A stretch of 64,000 nt of DNA, taken from Bog-532 sp963805255 (GTDB taxonomy: Bacteria > Actinomycetota > Actinomycetes > Streptosporangiales > Streptosporangiaceae). The stretch covers positions 310,001-374,000 of the forward strand of contig CAWDTK010000019.1 of the NCBI GenBank assembly GCA_963805255.1. Reading direction: 5' to 3'. How positions within the stretch are numbered: position 1 is the stretch's first letter; each line of letters starts with the position of its first letter. The position numbers and the translations under genes were made by a program. Under the pieces are notes generated by a model. The model made no database searches. It was given only the letters and a program-made list of their open reading frames with translations, and was not told where the DNA came from. This document shows, piece by piece, positions 1 through 8,884 of this stretch.

Positions 1-558
1 GGTACCGGCCGCCCCCTTGTGGTTCTGGTGGGACCGCCCGCGGCGGGCAAATCGGTGGTGGGGACCATGCTGGCCGGGGAGCTCGGTGCCACCTTCGTCG
101 ACACCGACGCCGAAGTCGAGGCGGTGGCGGGCAAGCCGGCCGGTGACATTTTCGTCGAAGACGGCGAGCCGGCGTTCCGTGATCTGGAGCGCGCCGCCAC
201 GGAGCGGGCGCTCGCCGCCGACGGCGCGGTGGTCGCGCTGGGCAGCGGCGCGGTGCTCGACCCGGCTATCCAGAAGCTGCTCGCCGGGCAGCCCGTCGCC
301 TACCTCGCGGCCGGCTTCACCGCGATCGCGCGCCGTCTCGGCCTGGACCGGCCGCGGGTCATCATCCCCGGGAACCCGCGCGGCCGGCTGCGCAGCATGC
401 TCGAGGAACGACGGCCCGTCTACGAGCGGCTGGCCGCGTTCACCGTTCCGTCCGATGATCTCGCGCCGGAGGAGATCACCGACGAGATCGCCGCCTGGCT
501 GGCCGGGACGCCCGCCGAAGGGCCCGGCGGGCCCGGCCCGGACGGAGCGCCGGCATGA
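1..558 (+). CDS. aroK: Shikimate kinase, first copy (5' end outside window)
   Basis: Phosphorylates shikimate with ATP in the chorismate pathway. The frame is open from base 1 and the first visible residues (GTGRPLVVLVG) already belong to the fold, so the start lies upstream; GTG at 19 is probably internal. Visible motifs are a Walker A loop (GPPAAGKS), the shikimate-binding D-T-D segment and a C-terminal R-x3-Y helix. Two conserved sites differ from the family: the GGGA loop reads GSGA, and the lid reads RPRVII rather than RPLL. The stop overlaps the aroB start by 4 bases, so the two are probably coupled. A second, canonical shikimate kinase lies at 2093-2599, so this copy may be redundant or altered. 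Confidence 0.88.
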   Translation, partial: GTGRPLVVLVGPPAAGKSVVGTMLAGELGATFVDTDAEVEAVAGKPAGDIFVEDGEPAFRDLERAATERALAADGAVVALGSGAVLDPAIQKLLAGQPVAYLAAGFTAIARRLGLDRPRVIIPGNPRGRLRSMLEERRPVYERLAAFTVPSDDLAPEEITDEIAAWLAGTPAEGPGGPGPDGAPA

Positions 559-1632
559 GCATCACCAGAATCCCCATCGGCGGCGACCGGCCCTACGAGG
601 CCGTCGTCGGCACCGGGGTGCTGAGCGAGCTGCCCGGCCTGGCCGGCAAGGAAGCCGAACACGGTCTTCGTGATCCACACCGCCGGCGTCGCGCACATCG
701 CGCACCCCGCCTGCCACGCGCTCGAAGACGCCGGCTACCGGGTGGTCGCCGAGCAGGTGCCGGATGGTGAGCCGGCCAAGCAGGTCCCGGTCGCGGCGGG
801 GCTCTGGTCCCGGCTGGCCGCCGAGCGCGTCGGCCGCACCGACTGCGTCGTCGGCGTGGGCGGGGGCGCGGTGACCGATCTGGCCGGCTTCATCGCGGCG
901 ACCTGGCTGCGCGGGGTCCGGGTCGTGCTCGTCCCGACCACGCTGCTCGGCATGGTCGACGCCGCGATCGGCGGCAAGACCGCGGTGGACATCCCCGAAG
1001 GCAAGAACCTCGTCGGCGCGTTCTACGCCCCGGCCGGGGTGCTGGCCGATCTGGCCACGCTGGAGACGGTGCCGCGGGCCGACTACGTAGCCGGGCTGGC
1101 CGAAATCATCAAGGCGGGCTTCGTCGCCGATCCGGCCATCCTGGACCTGGTGGAGGACGACCCGGCGGGTGCCACCGTTCCGCACGGCAGGCACACCCGG
1201 GAGCTGATCGAGCGGGCCATCCGGTTTAAGGGGCACGTGGTGACCGCGGACTTCCGCGAGGCCGGCCTGCGTGAGACGCTGAACTACGGGCATACCCTCG
1301 GCCACGCGATCGAGCGCGCCGAGGGGTACCGGTTCCGGCACGGCGACGCGGTGGCGATCGGGATGGTCTACGCCGCCGAGCTGAGCCGGCTGGCGGCCCG
1401 CCTGGACAGCCAGACCGCGGCCCGGCACCGCCGCGTGCTCACCTCCGTGGGGCTGCCCACCGCGTACCGGCCCGGCGTGTGGCCGGAGCTGCGCGCCGCG
1501 ATGGCGGTAGACAAAAAGGTGCGCGGTGCCCGGCTGCGGTTTGTCGTGCTCGATGCGCTGGCCCGCCCCGCCGTCCTTGCTGGGCCCGCCGAGGAACTGC
1601 TGGAGCAGGCGTATCTGGAGGTGTGCCCGTGA
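555..1632 (+). CDS. aroB: 3-dehydroquinate synthase, interrupted by a single-base frameshift
   Basis: Converts DAHP to 3-dehydroquinate using NAD and a metal ion. ATG at 555 overlaps the aroK stop. Codons 1 to about 32 (ending GLAGK) are in one frame; from about 652 to the stop the family sequence continues in the next frame, with the NAD-binding GVGGGAVTDLAGF, IGGKTAVD and the metal-binding H in NYGHTLGHAIE. Deleting one G near 650-651 gives GKKPNTVFVIH and a 358-residue protein, the normal length. As written the gene is broken. Its position between aroK and aroQ and the intact body suggest a sequence error or a very recent mutation. Confidence 0.85.
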
Positions 1633-2096
1633 CCACGCAGGTGCTCGTGCTCAACGGCCCGAACCTCGGCCGCCTCGGTATCCGGGAGCCGGACGTCTAC
1701 GGCTCGGCCACGCTGGCGGACCTGGCCGGGGCGTGCCGCGCGGCCGGCCGCGAGCTGGACCTGCACGTGGAAGTCCGGCAGACCGACGATGAGGCCGAGA
1801 TGATCCGCTGGGTGCACGAGGCTGCCGACGCCCGCACGCCCGTGGTGCTGAACCCCGCCGCGTTCACGCACTACTCCTACGCGCTGCGGGACGCGCTCGC
1901 GATGCGCACCGCGCCGCTGATCGAGGTGCACCTGTCCAACCCGGCCGCGCGCGAGTCGTTCCGGCACACCTCCGTCATCGCGGGCGTCGCCGACGGCACC
2001 GTGGCCGGCTTCGGCCTGCTGTCCTACCAGCTCGCCCTGCAGGCCATCGCCAAGCTGGTGCCGGCGCAACGGGCCACCCGGCAGGCCGCGCCGTGA
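1629..2096 (+). CDS. aroQ: Type II 3-dehydroquinate dehydratase
   Basis: Dehydrates 3-dehydroquinate to 3-dehydroshikimate. The 155-residue length is typical of the dodecameric type II enzyme. LNGPNLGRLGIREP contains the N-terminal active-site loop with the catalytic arginine region, LNPAAFTHYS carries the substrate-binding Asn/His segment, and EVHLSNPAARESFRHTS is the family signature with the catalytic His. GTG at 1629 overlaps the aroB stop (GTGA) and the gene's own stop overlaps the next shikimate kinase in the same way, so aroB, aroQ and the second aroK form one translationally coupled run. Confidence 0.95.
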   Translation: MTTQVLVLNGPNLGRLGIREPDVYGSATLADLAGACRAAGRELDLHVEVRQTDDEAEMIRWVHEAADARTPVVLNPAAFTHYSYALRDALAMRTAPLIEVHLSNPAARESFRHTSVIAGVADGTVAGFGLLSYQLALQAIAKLVPAQRATRQAAP

Positions 2097-2599
2097 TCGT
2101 CCTGGTCGGGTTCATGGGGGCCGGCAAGACCACCGTGGGCCGTCTGCTGTCCGGCCAGCTCGGGCTGCCGTTCTCCGACGCCGACGCGGTGATCGAGGAG
2201 CGCGCGGGATGCCCGGTGCCGCAGATCTTCGCCGACCACGGTGAGCAGGCGTTCCGCGCGATCGAGCACGAGACCATCGCCGCGCTGCTGGGCGGCCCGC
2301 CCGCGGTGCTCGCCCTTGGCGGCGGCGCGGTCGAAGATGCCAGGACCCGCCGGCTGCTGCTCACCGAGGACGTGGTCTACCTGCACGTCCGCTACGACGG
2401 CGCGGTGGCGCGGGTCGGCGGCGACGATGGCCGCCCGATGCTGCGCCGGCCCGATCTGGCCGCCGTCTACGCCCGCCGGCTGGCCGCCTACGAGGCGGTC
2501 GCGACGCACACCGTCCGCACCGACGGCCGCGAACCCGCCCGCATCTGCCGCGACATCGTTCGATGCTTTGGCTCGGCGGTGCCACCCTGCACCGGTTAA
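2093..2599 (+). CDS. aroK: Shikimate kinase, second copy
   Basis: A 168-residue P-loop kinase coupled to aroQ by a GTGA overlap. It has all canonical sites: Walker A GFMGAGKTT, the D-A-D shikimate-binding segment, the GGGAVED loop and the lid arginine in GGDDGRPML. Of the two shikimate kinases in this run it looks more like a standard enzyme, because the first copy has GSGA and an altered lid. An aroK on each side of aroB-aroQ is unusual, since one copy beside aroB is the common arrangement. Whether this one arose by duplication or was acquired cannot be told from the window. Confidence 0.9.
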   Translation: MIVLVGFMGAGKTTVGRLLSGQLGLPFSDADAVIEERAGCPVPQIFADHGEQAFRAIEHETIAALLGGPPAVLALGGGAVEDARTRRLLLTEDVVYLHVRYDGAVARVGGDDGRPMLRRPDLAAVYARRLAAYEAVATHTVRTDGREPARICRDIVRCFGSAVPPCTG

Positions 2600-2653
2600 C
2601 GTTCATTCATTGGCCGAACGAAACTCGGTGAGAGCGGGACGAAAGGCTCGAGC

Positions 2654-3700
2654 ATGCGCGTCGGGATGTCGATCAACTACGCCGGGGGCTTCGCGGAGAC
2701 GGTCACCGACCTGGCCGGCTACGAGAAGGCCGGTCTCGGCATCGTGTTCGTGCCGGAGGCCTACACCTTCGACGCGGTGAGCCAGCTGGGCTTCATCGCG
2801 GCCCGGACGGAGCGGCTGCAGATCGCCTCCGGCATCCTCCAGCTGTACTCACGGACTCCGGCGCTGACCGCGATGACGGCGGCCGGCCTGGACTATGTCT
2901 CGGGCGGCCGGTTCACGCTGGGCCTCGGCGCATCCGGCCCGCAGGTCATCGAGGGCTGGCACGGTGTGCCCTACGACGCCCCGATCGGCCGGAGCCGCGA
3001 GCTGATCGAGATCTGCCGGCTGGTCTGGCGGCGGGAGCGGCTCAGCTACGACGGGAAGCACTACCAGATCCCGCTGCCGCCGGGCCGGGGCACCGGTCTC
3101 GGCAAGCCGCTCAAGCTGATCAACCACCCGGTGCGCGAGCGGATCCCGATCATGCTCGCCGCCGTCGGCCCGAAGAACGTCGCGCTCGCCGCCGAACTGG
3201 CCGAGGGCTGGCAGCCGTTTTTCTACTTCCCGGAGAAGGCGGCCGAGGTGTGGGGCGGCCCGCTGGCCGAGGGGATGGCCAAGCGGGATCCGTCGCTGGG
3301 CCCGCTGGACGTGGTCGCCCAGGCGCCGCTGATGATCGGTGACGACGTGGCCGCCTACCGCGACCTGGCCCGGCCGCTCTTCGCCCTGTACATCGGCGGC
3401 ATGGGCGCGCGCGGCCGGAACTTCTACCACACGCTGGCCTGCCGGCTCGGTTACGAAGCCGCGGCAACGCGGATCCAGGACGCCTACCTGGACGGCCGCA
3501 AGGACGAGGCGGCGGCGCTGGTCCCTGCCGAACTGCTGGAGCAGACCTCACTGATCGGCCCGGAGGGCTACGTGCGGGAGCGGCTGGCCGCGTGGCGCGA
3601 GGCCGGGGTGACCACGCTGACCGTCACCCCGCTCGCCGGGACCCACGACGACCGGGTCCGCCTGATCGAGCGCGCCGCCGACCTCACGGCCTCGGCCTGA
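2654..3700 (+). CDS. LLM-class (luciferase-like) F420-dependent oxidoreductase
   Basis: A 348-residue single-domain TIM-barrel protein of the bacterial luciferase-like family, most similar in layout to actinobacterial F420-dependent oxidoreductases. Family features are the N-terminal MRVGMSINYAGG strand, GLGIVFVPEAYTFDA, ASGILQLYSRTPALTAM, the GRFTLGLGASGPQVIEGWHG segment that forms the cofactor pocket, and IPIMLAAVGPKNVALAAELAEGW. The substrate is not predictable. It starts 54 bases after aroK, and the gap holds a short inverted repeat (CGTTC at 2600-2604 and GAACG at 2616-2620) that could be an operator. It is not obviously part of the shikimate pathway. Confidence 0.85.
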   Translation: MRVGMSINYAGGFAETVTDLAGYEKAGLGIVFVPEAYTFDAVSQLGFIAARTERLQIASGILQLYSRTPALTAMTAAGLDYVSGGRFTLGLGASGPQVIEGWHGVPYDAPIGRSRELIEICRLVWRRERLSYDGKHYQIPLPPGRGTGLGKPLKLINHPVRERIPIMLAAVGPKNVALAAELAEGWQPFFYFPEKAAEVWGGPLAEGMAKRDPSLGPLDVVAQAPLMIGDDVAAYRDLARPLFALYIGGMGARGRNFYHTLACRLGYEAAATRIQDAYLDGRKDEAAALVPAELLEQTSLIGPEGYVRERLAAWREAGVTTLTVTPLAGTHDDRVRLIERAADLTASA

Positions 3701-3719
3701 CCGGGGCGCGCCACCCCGG
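3701..3719 (+). terminator. Short GC hairpin after the LLM oxidoreductase gene
   Basis: CCGGGG (3701-3706) and CCCCGG (3714-3719) can pair around a 7-base loop directly after the stop codon. There is no clear T-run and the next start is only 13 bases away, so termination is uncertain. It could instead be a neutral GC-rich palindrome. Confidence 0.3.
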
Positions 3720-3731
3720 GATACTTTGGCC

Positions 3732-4823
3732 ATGCCGGAAATCCACGCCGCGCGCCGGGCCCGCGCGCAAGCCAAGGTCGCCGAACTTGACGCGGACGCG
3801 GTCCTGATCACCACCCCGCCTAACGTCCGCTACCTCACCGGGCTGGCCAGTTCCAACGCCGCGCTGCTGCTTCCGGCCGTGGGCGGCGGCCTGCTCGCGA
3901 CCGACTCCCGGTACGCGCTGGCCGCCCGCCGGGACTGCCCCGACCTCGAGCTGACCGTCGAACGGTTCACCGAACGCGCGCTGGCCGGCGCGATGACCCG
4001 GCGCGGGATGCTCCGGGTCGCGTTCGAGGCGCACGAGATGACCGTCGAACGCCACATGGACCTCGCCGTCAGCGCGGACGGGGTCACCCTGGTCCGGTTC
4101 GGCCGCGGGATCGAAGACCTGCGGATGGTCAAGGACGCCGGCGAGATCGGGCTGCTCGCCGCCGCCTGCCGGATCAGCGGCCAGGCCCTCGCCGACGTGC
4201 TGCCGCGGATCCGGCCCGGTCTCACCGAACGGGCCCTGGCCGGGGAACTGGATCACCGGATGGCCGAACTGGGCGCCGAACGGCCCGCCTTCGGCACGAT
4301 CGTCGCCAGCGGGCCGAACGGGGCGATCCCGCACCACGCCCCCTCCGATCGGCCGCTGCGCCGCGGGGACCTGATCACGCTGGACTTCGGCGCCTGCTAC
4401 GCCGGCTATCACGCGGACATGACGCGGACGGTCGCGCTCGGTGAGCCCGCCGGGTGGCAGCGGGACATCTACGAACTGGTCGCGGCGGCCCAGCAGGCCG
4501 GCCGCGCCGCGGCCCGGCCGGGCGCGGAGCTCTGCGACGTCGACGCGGCCGCCCGTGACCTGATCTGCTCGGCCGGCCACGGCGAGCATTTCCAGCACGG
4601 GCTCGGCCACGGCGTCGGGCTGGAGGTCCACGAGGCGCCGCTGATCGGGTACGGAAGTACGGGTAAACTTCAGAATCGCGTTCCGGTCACCGTCGAACCC
4701 GGTGTCTACCTACCCGGCCAAGGCGGCGTCCGGATCGAGGATGTCCTGGTCATAGGGGCCGGCACGGCTGACGGGACAGCGCAGGCCCTTACGACGACCA
4801 CTAGGGAACTGCTCGCCCTGTGA
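3732..4823 (+). CDS. pepP: M24-family Xaa-Pro aminopeptidase/dipeptidase
   Basis: A cytosolic metallopeptidase that removes residues next to proline. The N-terminal creatinase-like domain spans about residues 1-130 (TPPNVRYLTGLASSNAALLL) and the pita-bread catalytic domain about 140-363. The five metal ligands are visible: two Asp in LDFGACYAGYHADMTRT, His in HGLGHGVGLEVHE, and two Glu in VEPGVYLPG and GGVRIEDVL. ATG at 3732 is preferred over the in-frame TTG two codons earlier. It lies directly before efp, as in many actinobacteria where a proline peptidase gene precedes efp and nusB. The symbol could equally be pepQ. Confidence 0.9.
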   Translation: MPEIHAARRARAQAKVAELDADAVLITTPPNVRYLTGLASSNAALLLPAVGGGLLATDSRYALAARRDCPDLELTVERFTERALAGAMTRRGMLRVAFEAHEMTVERHMDLAVSADGVTLVRFGRGIEDLRMVKDAGEIGLLAAACRISGQALADVLPRIRPGLTERALAGELDHRMAELGAERPAFGTIVASGPNGAIPHHAPSDRPLRRGDLITLDFGACYAGYHADMTRTVALGEPAGWQRDIYELVAAAQQAGRAAARPGAELCDVDAAARDLICSAGHGEHFQHGLGHGVGLEVHEAPLIGYGSTGKLQNRVPVTVEPGVYLPGQGGVRIEDVLVIGAGTADGTAQALTTTTRELLAL

Positions 4824-4852
4824 CGGGCGGGCACATGAATGAGACGGCAAAC

Positions 4853-5410
4853 GTGGCGACCACGAACGACCTGAAGAACGGCATCACCCTGAACCTCGAC
4901 GGCAACCTGTGGACCGTCGTCGAGTTCCAGCACGTAAAGCCCGGCAAGGGCGGTGCTTTCGTGCGCACCAAGCTGAAGAACGTGCTGACCGGCAAGGTGG
5001 TCGACCGGACCTTCAACGCCGGCGTGAAGGTGGACGTCGCCAACGTCGACAAGCGCGAGATGCAGTACCTCTACCGCGAGGGCGAGGACTTCGTCTTCAT
5101 GGACACCCAGGACTACGACCAGCCCCGGGTCCCCGCCGCCACCGTCGGCGACGCCGCCAGCTACCTGCTCGAGGAGCAGACGGTGACGGTCGCGTTCAAC
5201 GATGGCGTGCCGCTGTACGTCGACCTGCCGGCCGCCGTCGAGCTGACGGTCAGCGCCACCGAGCCCGGCCTGCAGGGTGACCGCTCGACCGGCGGCACCA
5301 AGCCGGCCAAGCTGGAAACCGGCGCCGAGGTCCAGGTCCCGCTGTTCATCGCCACCGGCGAGAAGGTCAGGGTCGACACGCGGACCGGCCAGTACCTCGG
5401 CCGTGCCTGA
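4853..5410 (+). CDS. efp: Translation elongation factor P
   Basis: Relieves ribosome stalling at polyproline stretches, which fits the many proline-rich proteins in this window. The three beta-barrel domains are complete, with the conserved tip loop HVKPGKGGAFVRTK in domain I and the C-terminal VPLFIATGEKVRVDTRTGQYL. GTG at 4853 gives the family N-terminus (V/M)ATTNDLKNG and 185 residues. In-frame ATG at 4835 and GTG at 4820, which overlaps the pepP stop, are alternatives that would add 6 or 11 residues. The conserved lysine in the PGKG loop is present; whether it is modified cannot be seen. Confidence 0.95.
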   Translation: MATTNDLKNGITLNLDGNLWTVVEFQHVKPGKGGAFVRTKLKNVLTGKVVDRTFNAGVKVDVANVDKREMQYLYREGEDFVFMDTQDYDQPRVPAATVGDAASYLLEEQTVTVAFNDGVPLYVDLPAAVELTVSATEPGLQGDRSTGGTKPAKLETGAEVQVPLFIATGEKVRVDTRTGQYLGRA

Positions 5411-5449
5411 TGGCCCCGGGATTGACGGGCCGGGGACTGACGGAACGCC

Positions 5450-5863
5450 GTGCCCGCTCGTAGCAAGGCGCGCAAGCGCGCGCTGGACCTGCTGTTCGAG
5501 GCCGAAGTGCGCGGCGAGCCGGTGATCGCCCTGATGGCGGAACGTTCGGCGCAGAGCTTTGGCCCGCCGGTGCCGGAGTACGCGGCGGAGCTGGTGCGCG
5601 GCGTGCAGGCGCACCGGGAGCGGATCGATGAGCTGCTCGGCTCCTATTCTCTGGACTGGACGCTGGACCGCATGCCAGCGGTGGACCGTAATGTTCTGCG
5701 GATCGGCGCCTACGAGCTGCTCTGGGCGGATGACGTGCCCGACGGGGTGGCGATCAGCGAGGCGGTTCAGCTCGCCCGGGACCTGTCCACCGACGCGTCC
5801 CCGTCGTTCGTCAACGGCCTGCTCGCGCGGCTGCTGGCGCTGAAGCCGGAGCTCACGCTCTGA
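5450..5863 (+). CDS. nusB: Transcription antitermination factor NusB
   Basis: An RNA-binding helical protein that, with NusE/S10, supports antitermination of ribosomal RNA operons. 137 residues. Family features are ARSKARKRALDLLFEAEVRG at the N-terminus, LDRMPAVDRNVLRIGAYELLW in the middle and AVQLARDLSTDASPSFVNGLL near the end. GTG at 5450 follows efp by 39 bases in the common efp-nusB order. It is the last gene of the rightward run and faces the membrane protein gene at 5902. Confidence 0.95.
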   Translation: MPARSKARKRALDLLFEAEVRGEPVIALMAERSAQSFGPPVPEYAAELVRGVQAHRERIDELLGSYSLDWTLDRMPAVDRNVLRIGAYELLWADDVPDGVAISEAVQLARDLSTDASPSFVNGLLARLLALKPELTL

Positions 5864-5891
5864 CCGGGCGTAGCCGCGGCCCGAGCCTTGA

Positions 5892-5912
5892 CCGCGGCGC
5901 TTTACGCCGCGG
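5892..5912. terminator. Hairpin between convergent nusB and membrane-protein genes
   Basis: CCGCGGCG (5892-5899) and CGCCGCGG (5905-5912) form a perfect 8-bp stem with a CTTTA loop. It lies between two converging genes and includes the stop codon of the minus-strand gene. The placement fits a bidirectional terminator, though neither side has a T-run. Confidence 0.5.
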
Positions 5913-6540
5913 CGAAGCGGACGCGCAAACCGGATTTACGGATCACCGAGAAGAACCACAGCGCCGACAGACCCGCGCCGACCACCACGATGCCCGTGGT
6001 GAAGGCCGTGGTGAGCAGCAGGAACAGCGTCAGCGGCTCGGTGACCATCAGCACCGAGAACCCGACGGTCATCAGGAAGAACAGGCCCGCCCACAGCCAC
6101 GTGGCGTTCTGGAAGAACCGGTGCAGCGCCGGGTGGTGGGTGGACGGCTGGCGGAGCGCGACGACCTCCGCGGCCAGCCGTGCGATCAGCGGCTTGCGGG
6201 TCGGGGCCGTCCGGGCGAACAGCAGCGCCATGGCCAGGTTGGCCAGCGGGAACTGCAGCAGGAAGAAGAAGACGTTGCCGGTGCTGACCACCACGGCGGC
6301 CTGCACCGTCATGACCAGGGCCGAGATCGTGACGAGCCCGGGGACGCTGCCGGTGACCACCTTGCGCACCACCGCGACCAGCCACAGCACAGCCGACGCG
6401 GCGATCATGGCCGCGTTCCGGCCGGCGAGCTCCTGGCCCACGATGTAGCCGATGCCCGGCAGCCCCACCGATTCGGTGAGGTTCCAGGCCACCGTCCGCA
6501 GGAGCCGGCCGGGGCGCGGCAGCTCGAGGTGCTCAGCCAT
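5902..6540 (-). CDS. VC0807/DUF3159-like integral membrane protein
   Basis: A 212-residue protein with about five to six hydrophobic segments (for example NAAMIAASAVLWLVAVVR, LVTISALVMTVQAAVVV, TWLWAGLFFLMTVGFSVLMV and LTLFLLLTTAFTTGIVVVG), so it sits in the cell membrane. The layout resembles the VC0807/intracellular septation-A-like membrane proteins; no catalytic motif is visible. ATG at 6540 is chosen because it starts just before the conserved-looking region; a longer in-frame start 14 codons upstream is possible. It is divergent from the methyltransferase at 6736. Function unknown. Confidence 0.75.
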   Translation of the reverse strand: MAEHLELPRPGRLLRTVAWNLTESVGLPGIGYIVGQELAGRNAAMIAASAVLWLVAVVRKVVTGSVPGLVTISALVMTVQAAVVVSTGNVFFFLLQFPLANLAMALLFARTAPTRKPLIARLAAEVVALRQPSTHHPALHRFFQNATWLWAGLFFLMTVGFSVLMVTEPLTLFLLLTTAFTTGIVVVGAGLSALWFFSVIRKSGLRVRFAAA

Positions 6541-6735
6541 GGCGAAGAGGATACGTGCTCGGGCTGCAGGAAATCCCATATCCCGTCCAGGTGTCCGGAG
6601 TCTGTTAGGAATCAGCCGCCGACCTCGGAAAACCCGGCCACAAAAGACCGGCCACAAAAGAATTGCGGCGCGTGTCGGGAGAACCGGACCCCGCGAGCTC
6701 CCGAAATTGTCGGTGAGCGGCACTACATTGAAGCC

Positions 6736-7521
6736 ATGGCGCGAGGAGGCGGCCCGTTGGCCGGCGAAGCTTTGGCGGCGCGCGCGTCCGTCGTCTGGGA
6801 TGAGCTGCGGCGCGTGCTCGCGGCGCGGGCCGCGGACACCGGCCGGGACCGGCTGGACGTGATCGACGCGGGCGGCGGGACCGGCGGCTTCGCCGTGCCG
6901 CTGGCCGCGCTGGGCCATTCCGTCACGGTGGTGGACCCGAGCCCGGACTCGCTGGCGGCCGCGCAGCGCCGCGCGGCCGAGATGGACGTGCGGATCAGCG
7001 CGATCCAGGGTGAGGCCGCGGGCCTGGACAGCGTGCTGGGGGAGGCGGCCGGCGACCTCGTGATCTGCCACAGCGTCCTCGAATACGTCGACTCGCCGGC
7101 GGATGCGCTGGCCGCCATCGCCCGCGTGCTGCGGCCCGGGGGGACGGTCAGCGTGCTGGCGGCCAGCGTCGCCGCCGCGATCCTGCACCGGGCGGTCGCG
7201 GGCCGGTTCGCCGGCGCCCGCGCGCTGCTGGACCGCGAGGTTGATCCAGGCCGGCCAGGCCAGCCGGGCCCCGGGTGCCCGGCCGCCGGCGGCGTCCCCC
7301 GCTACTTCACCCTGCCCGGCCTCAGCGCGCTGATCGAGGGCGCCGGGCTCTCTCCCGGCGCCGCCCACGGCGTGCAGATCTTCGCGGACCTCGTGCCCAG
7401 CGTCCTGGTGGACGCCGATCCCGGGGCGGCGGAGGCGCTGCGTTCCCTGGAGGCGGCGGCCGCGACGTACCCGCCGCTGCGCGACATCGCTGCCAAGCTC
7501 CACATCCTGGCACGCCGCTAA
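6736..7521 (+). CDS. SAM-dependent class I methyltransferase
   Basis: A 261-residue Rossmann-fold methyltransferase. Motif I is VIDAGGGTGGFAVPLA, the acidic end of strand 2 is VVDPSP, LVICHSVLEYVDSP corresponds to motif II/III and VLRPGGTVSVLAA to the post-motif strand. The substrate is unknown; the fold is of the UbiE/small-molecule type. ATG at 6736 gives the shortest start that keeps the whole fold. It ends five bases before dinB, so the two genes probably share a transcript. Confidence 0.85.
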   Translation: MARGGGPLAGEALAARASVVWDELRRVLAARAADTGRDRLDVIDAGGGTGGFAVPLAALGHSVTVVDPSPDSLAAAQRRAAEMDVRISAIQGEAAGLDSVLGEAAGDLVICHSVLEYVDSPADALAAIARVLRPGGTVSVLAASVAAAILHRAVAGRFAGARALLDREVDPGRPGQPGPGCPAAGGVPRYFTLPGLSALIEGAGLSPGAAHGVQIFADLVPSVLVDADPGAAEALRSLEAAAATYPPLRDIAAKLHILARR

Positions 7522-7525
7522 GACC

Positions 7526-8737
7526 ATGGACGGCCCCCCGCGCACCGGCGACCAGCCAGCTGACGACACGGGCTGTCACGTCCTGCACGTCGACATGGAC
7601 GCCTTCTACGCCAGCGTGGAGATACGGGAGCGGCCGGACCTGACCGGGAAGCCGGTAATCGTGGGCTCCCCGAGCGGGCGGAGCGTCGTGCTGTCGGCGT
7701 CCTATGAGGCACGCCGGTTCGGGGTCCGTTCCGCGATGCCGGCGAGCCGGGCCAGGCGGCTGTGCCCGCAGGCGGTGTTCATCCCGCCCCGGCACCCGGT
7801 CTACAGCGCGGTGTCCAAGCAGGTCATGGCCGTCTTCCGATCGGTCACCCCGCTGGTCGAGCCGCTCGCACTGGACGAGGCGTTCCTGGACGTCTCCGGG
7901 GCGCGGCGGCGGCTCGGCTCCCCGGCGTGGATCGGCGCGGCGATCCGGCGGCAGGTCGCGGCCGAGCAGGGACTGACCTGCTCGGTCGGCGTCGCACCGT
8001 GCAAGTTCGTGGCCAAGATCGCCTCGGTGCACTGCAAGCCGGACGGCCTGCTGGTCGTGCCCCGCGATGGGGTGCTCGGCTTCCTGCACCCGCTGCCCGT
8101 GTCCGCGCTGTGGGGCGTGGGTGAGCGCACCGGGGAGATCCTCGCCCGGCTCGGGCTGCGGACCGTGGGTGACATTGCTCACGCGCCGCTGGCCACGCTG
8201 CAGCACAACCTGGGCGCGGCCGTCGGCTCGCAGCTGGCCGCGCTCGCCTGGGGCCAGGACCGCCGCGCGGTGACCCCGCACGCCCCCGACAAGAGCATCG
8301 GCGCCGAGGAGACCTTTTCCGCCGACATCAGCGACCCGGAGGTGATCCGCCGGGAACTGCTCCGGCTGTCCGAGCGGACCGCGCGCGCCCTGCGGCAGGC
8401 CGGCTGCGTGGCCCGGACGGTGACGGTGAAACTCCGGCTGGCCAATTTCACGACGATGACGCGATCCCGGACTTTGGCCGAGCCGACCGACCTCGGCCAT
8501 AAGATCTACGCCATCGCGTGCGCTTTGCACCAGGGCTCCGGGCTGGACCGGCAGGCCCGGCTGCGCCTGGTCGGCGTCCGGGCGACCGGCCTGGCGCCCG
8601 CGTCGGCGGCGGCCACGCAGCTGGCCTTCGGTGACCGGCCCGCGGGCTGGCGGGAAGCGGAGCGGGCGATGGACCGGATCGCCGAGCGATTCGGCGCCGG
8701 CACGGTCCGTCCGGGGGAGCTTTGGAGGAGCATGTGA
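7526..8737 (+). CDS. dinB: DNA polymerase IV (Y family)
   Basis: A translesion polymerase of 403 residues. The palm carries the catalytic carboxylates in HVDMDAFYASVEI, which includes the steric-gate Tyr after Phe, and in LALDEAFLDVSG. The thumb region has the helix-hairpin-helix segment around LWGVGERTGEILARLGLRTVGD, and the little-finger domain follows (KSIGAEETFSADI). No beta-clamp motif stands out at the C-terminus, which ends GELWRSM. No clear LexA box was seen upstream; the gene appears to be read with the methyltransferase in front of it. Confidence 0.95.
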   Translation: MDGPPRTGDQPADDTGCHVLHVDMDAFYASVEIRERPDLTGKPVIVGSPSGRSVVLSASYEARRFGVRSAMPASRARRLCPQAVFIPPRHPVYSAVSKQVMAVFRSVTPLVEPLALDEAFLDVSGARRRLGSPAWIGAAIRRQVAAEQGLTCSVGVAPCKFVAKIASVHCKPDGLLVVPRDGVLGFLHPLPVSALWGVGERTGEILARLGLRTVGDIAHAPLATLQHNLGAAVGSQLAALAWGQDRRAVTPHAPDKSIGAEETFSADISDPEVIRRELLRLSERTARALRQAGCVARTVTVKLRLANFTTMTRSRTLAEPTDLGHKIYAIACALHQGSGLDRQARLRLVGVRATGLAPASAAATQLAFGDRPAGWREAERAMDRIAERFGAGTVRPGELWRSM

Positions 8738-8884
8738 AGCGCGCAGGCAGGCACGCGAATGCGTGTACCCCCGGCCGCTCTTCCACGCGGCCCGTTCCGG
8801 CTCGTATTCTTGAGATGGGCCGGAGAAGACTGGTGGACGTCACCGAACCCCCGGTCCTGCGAGCAAGGTTCCATGGGAGGCGTC

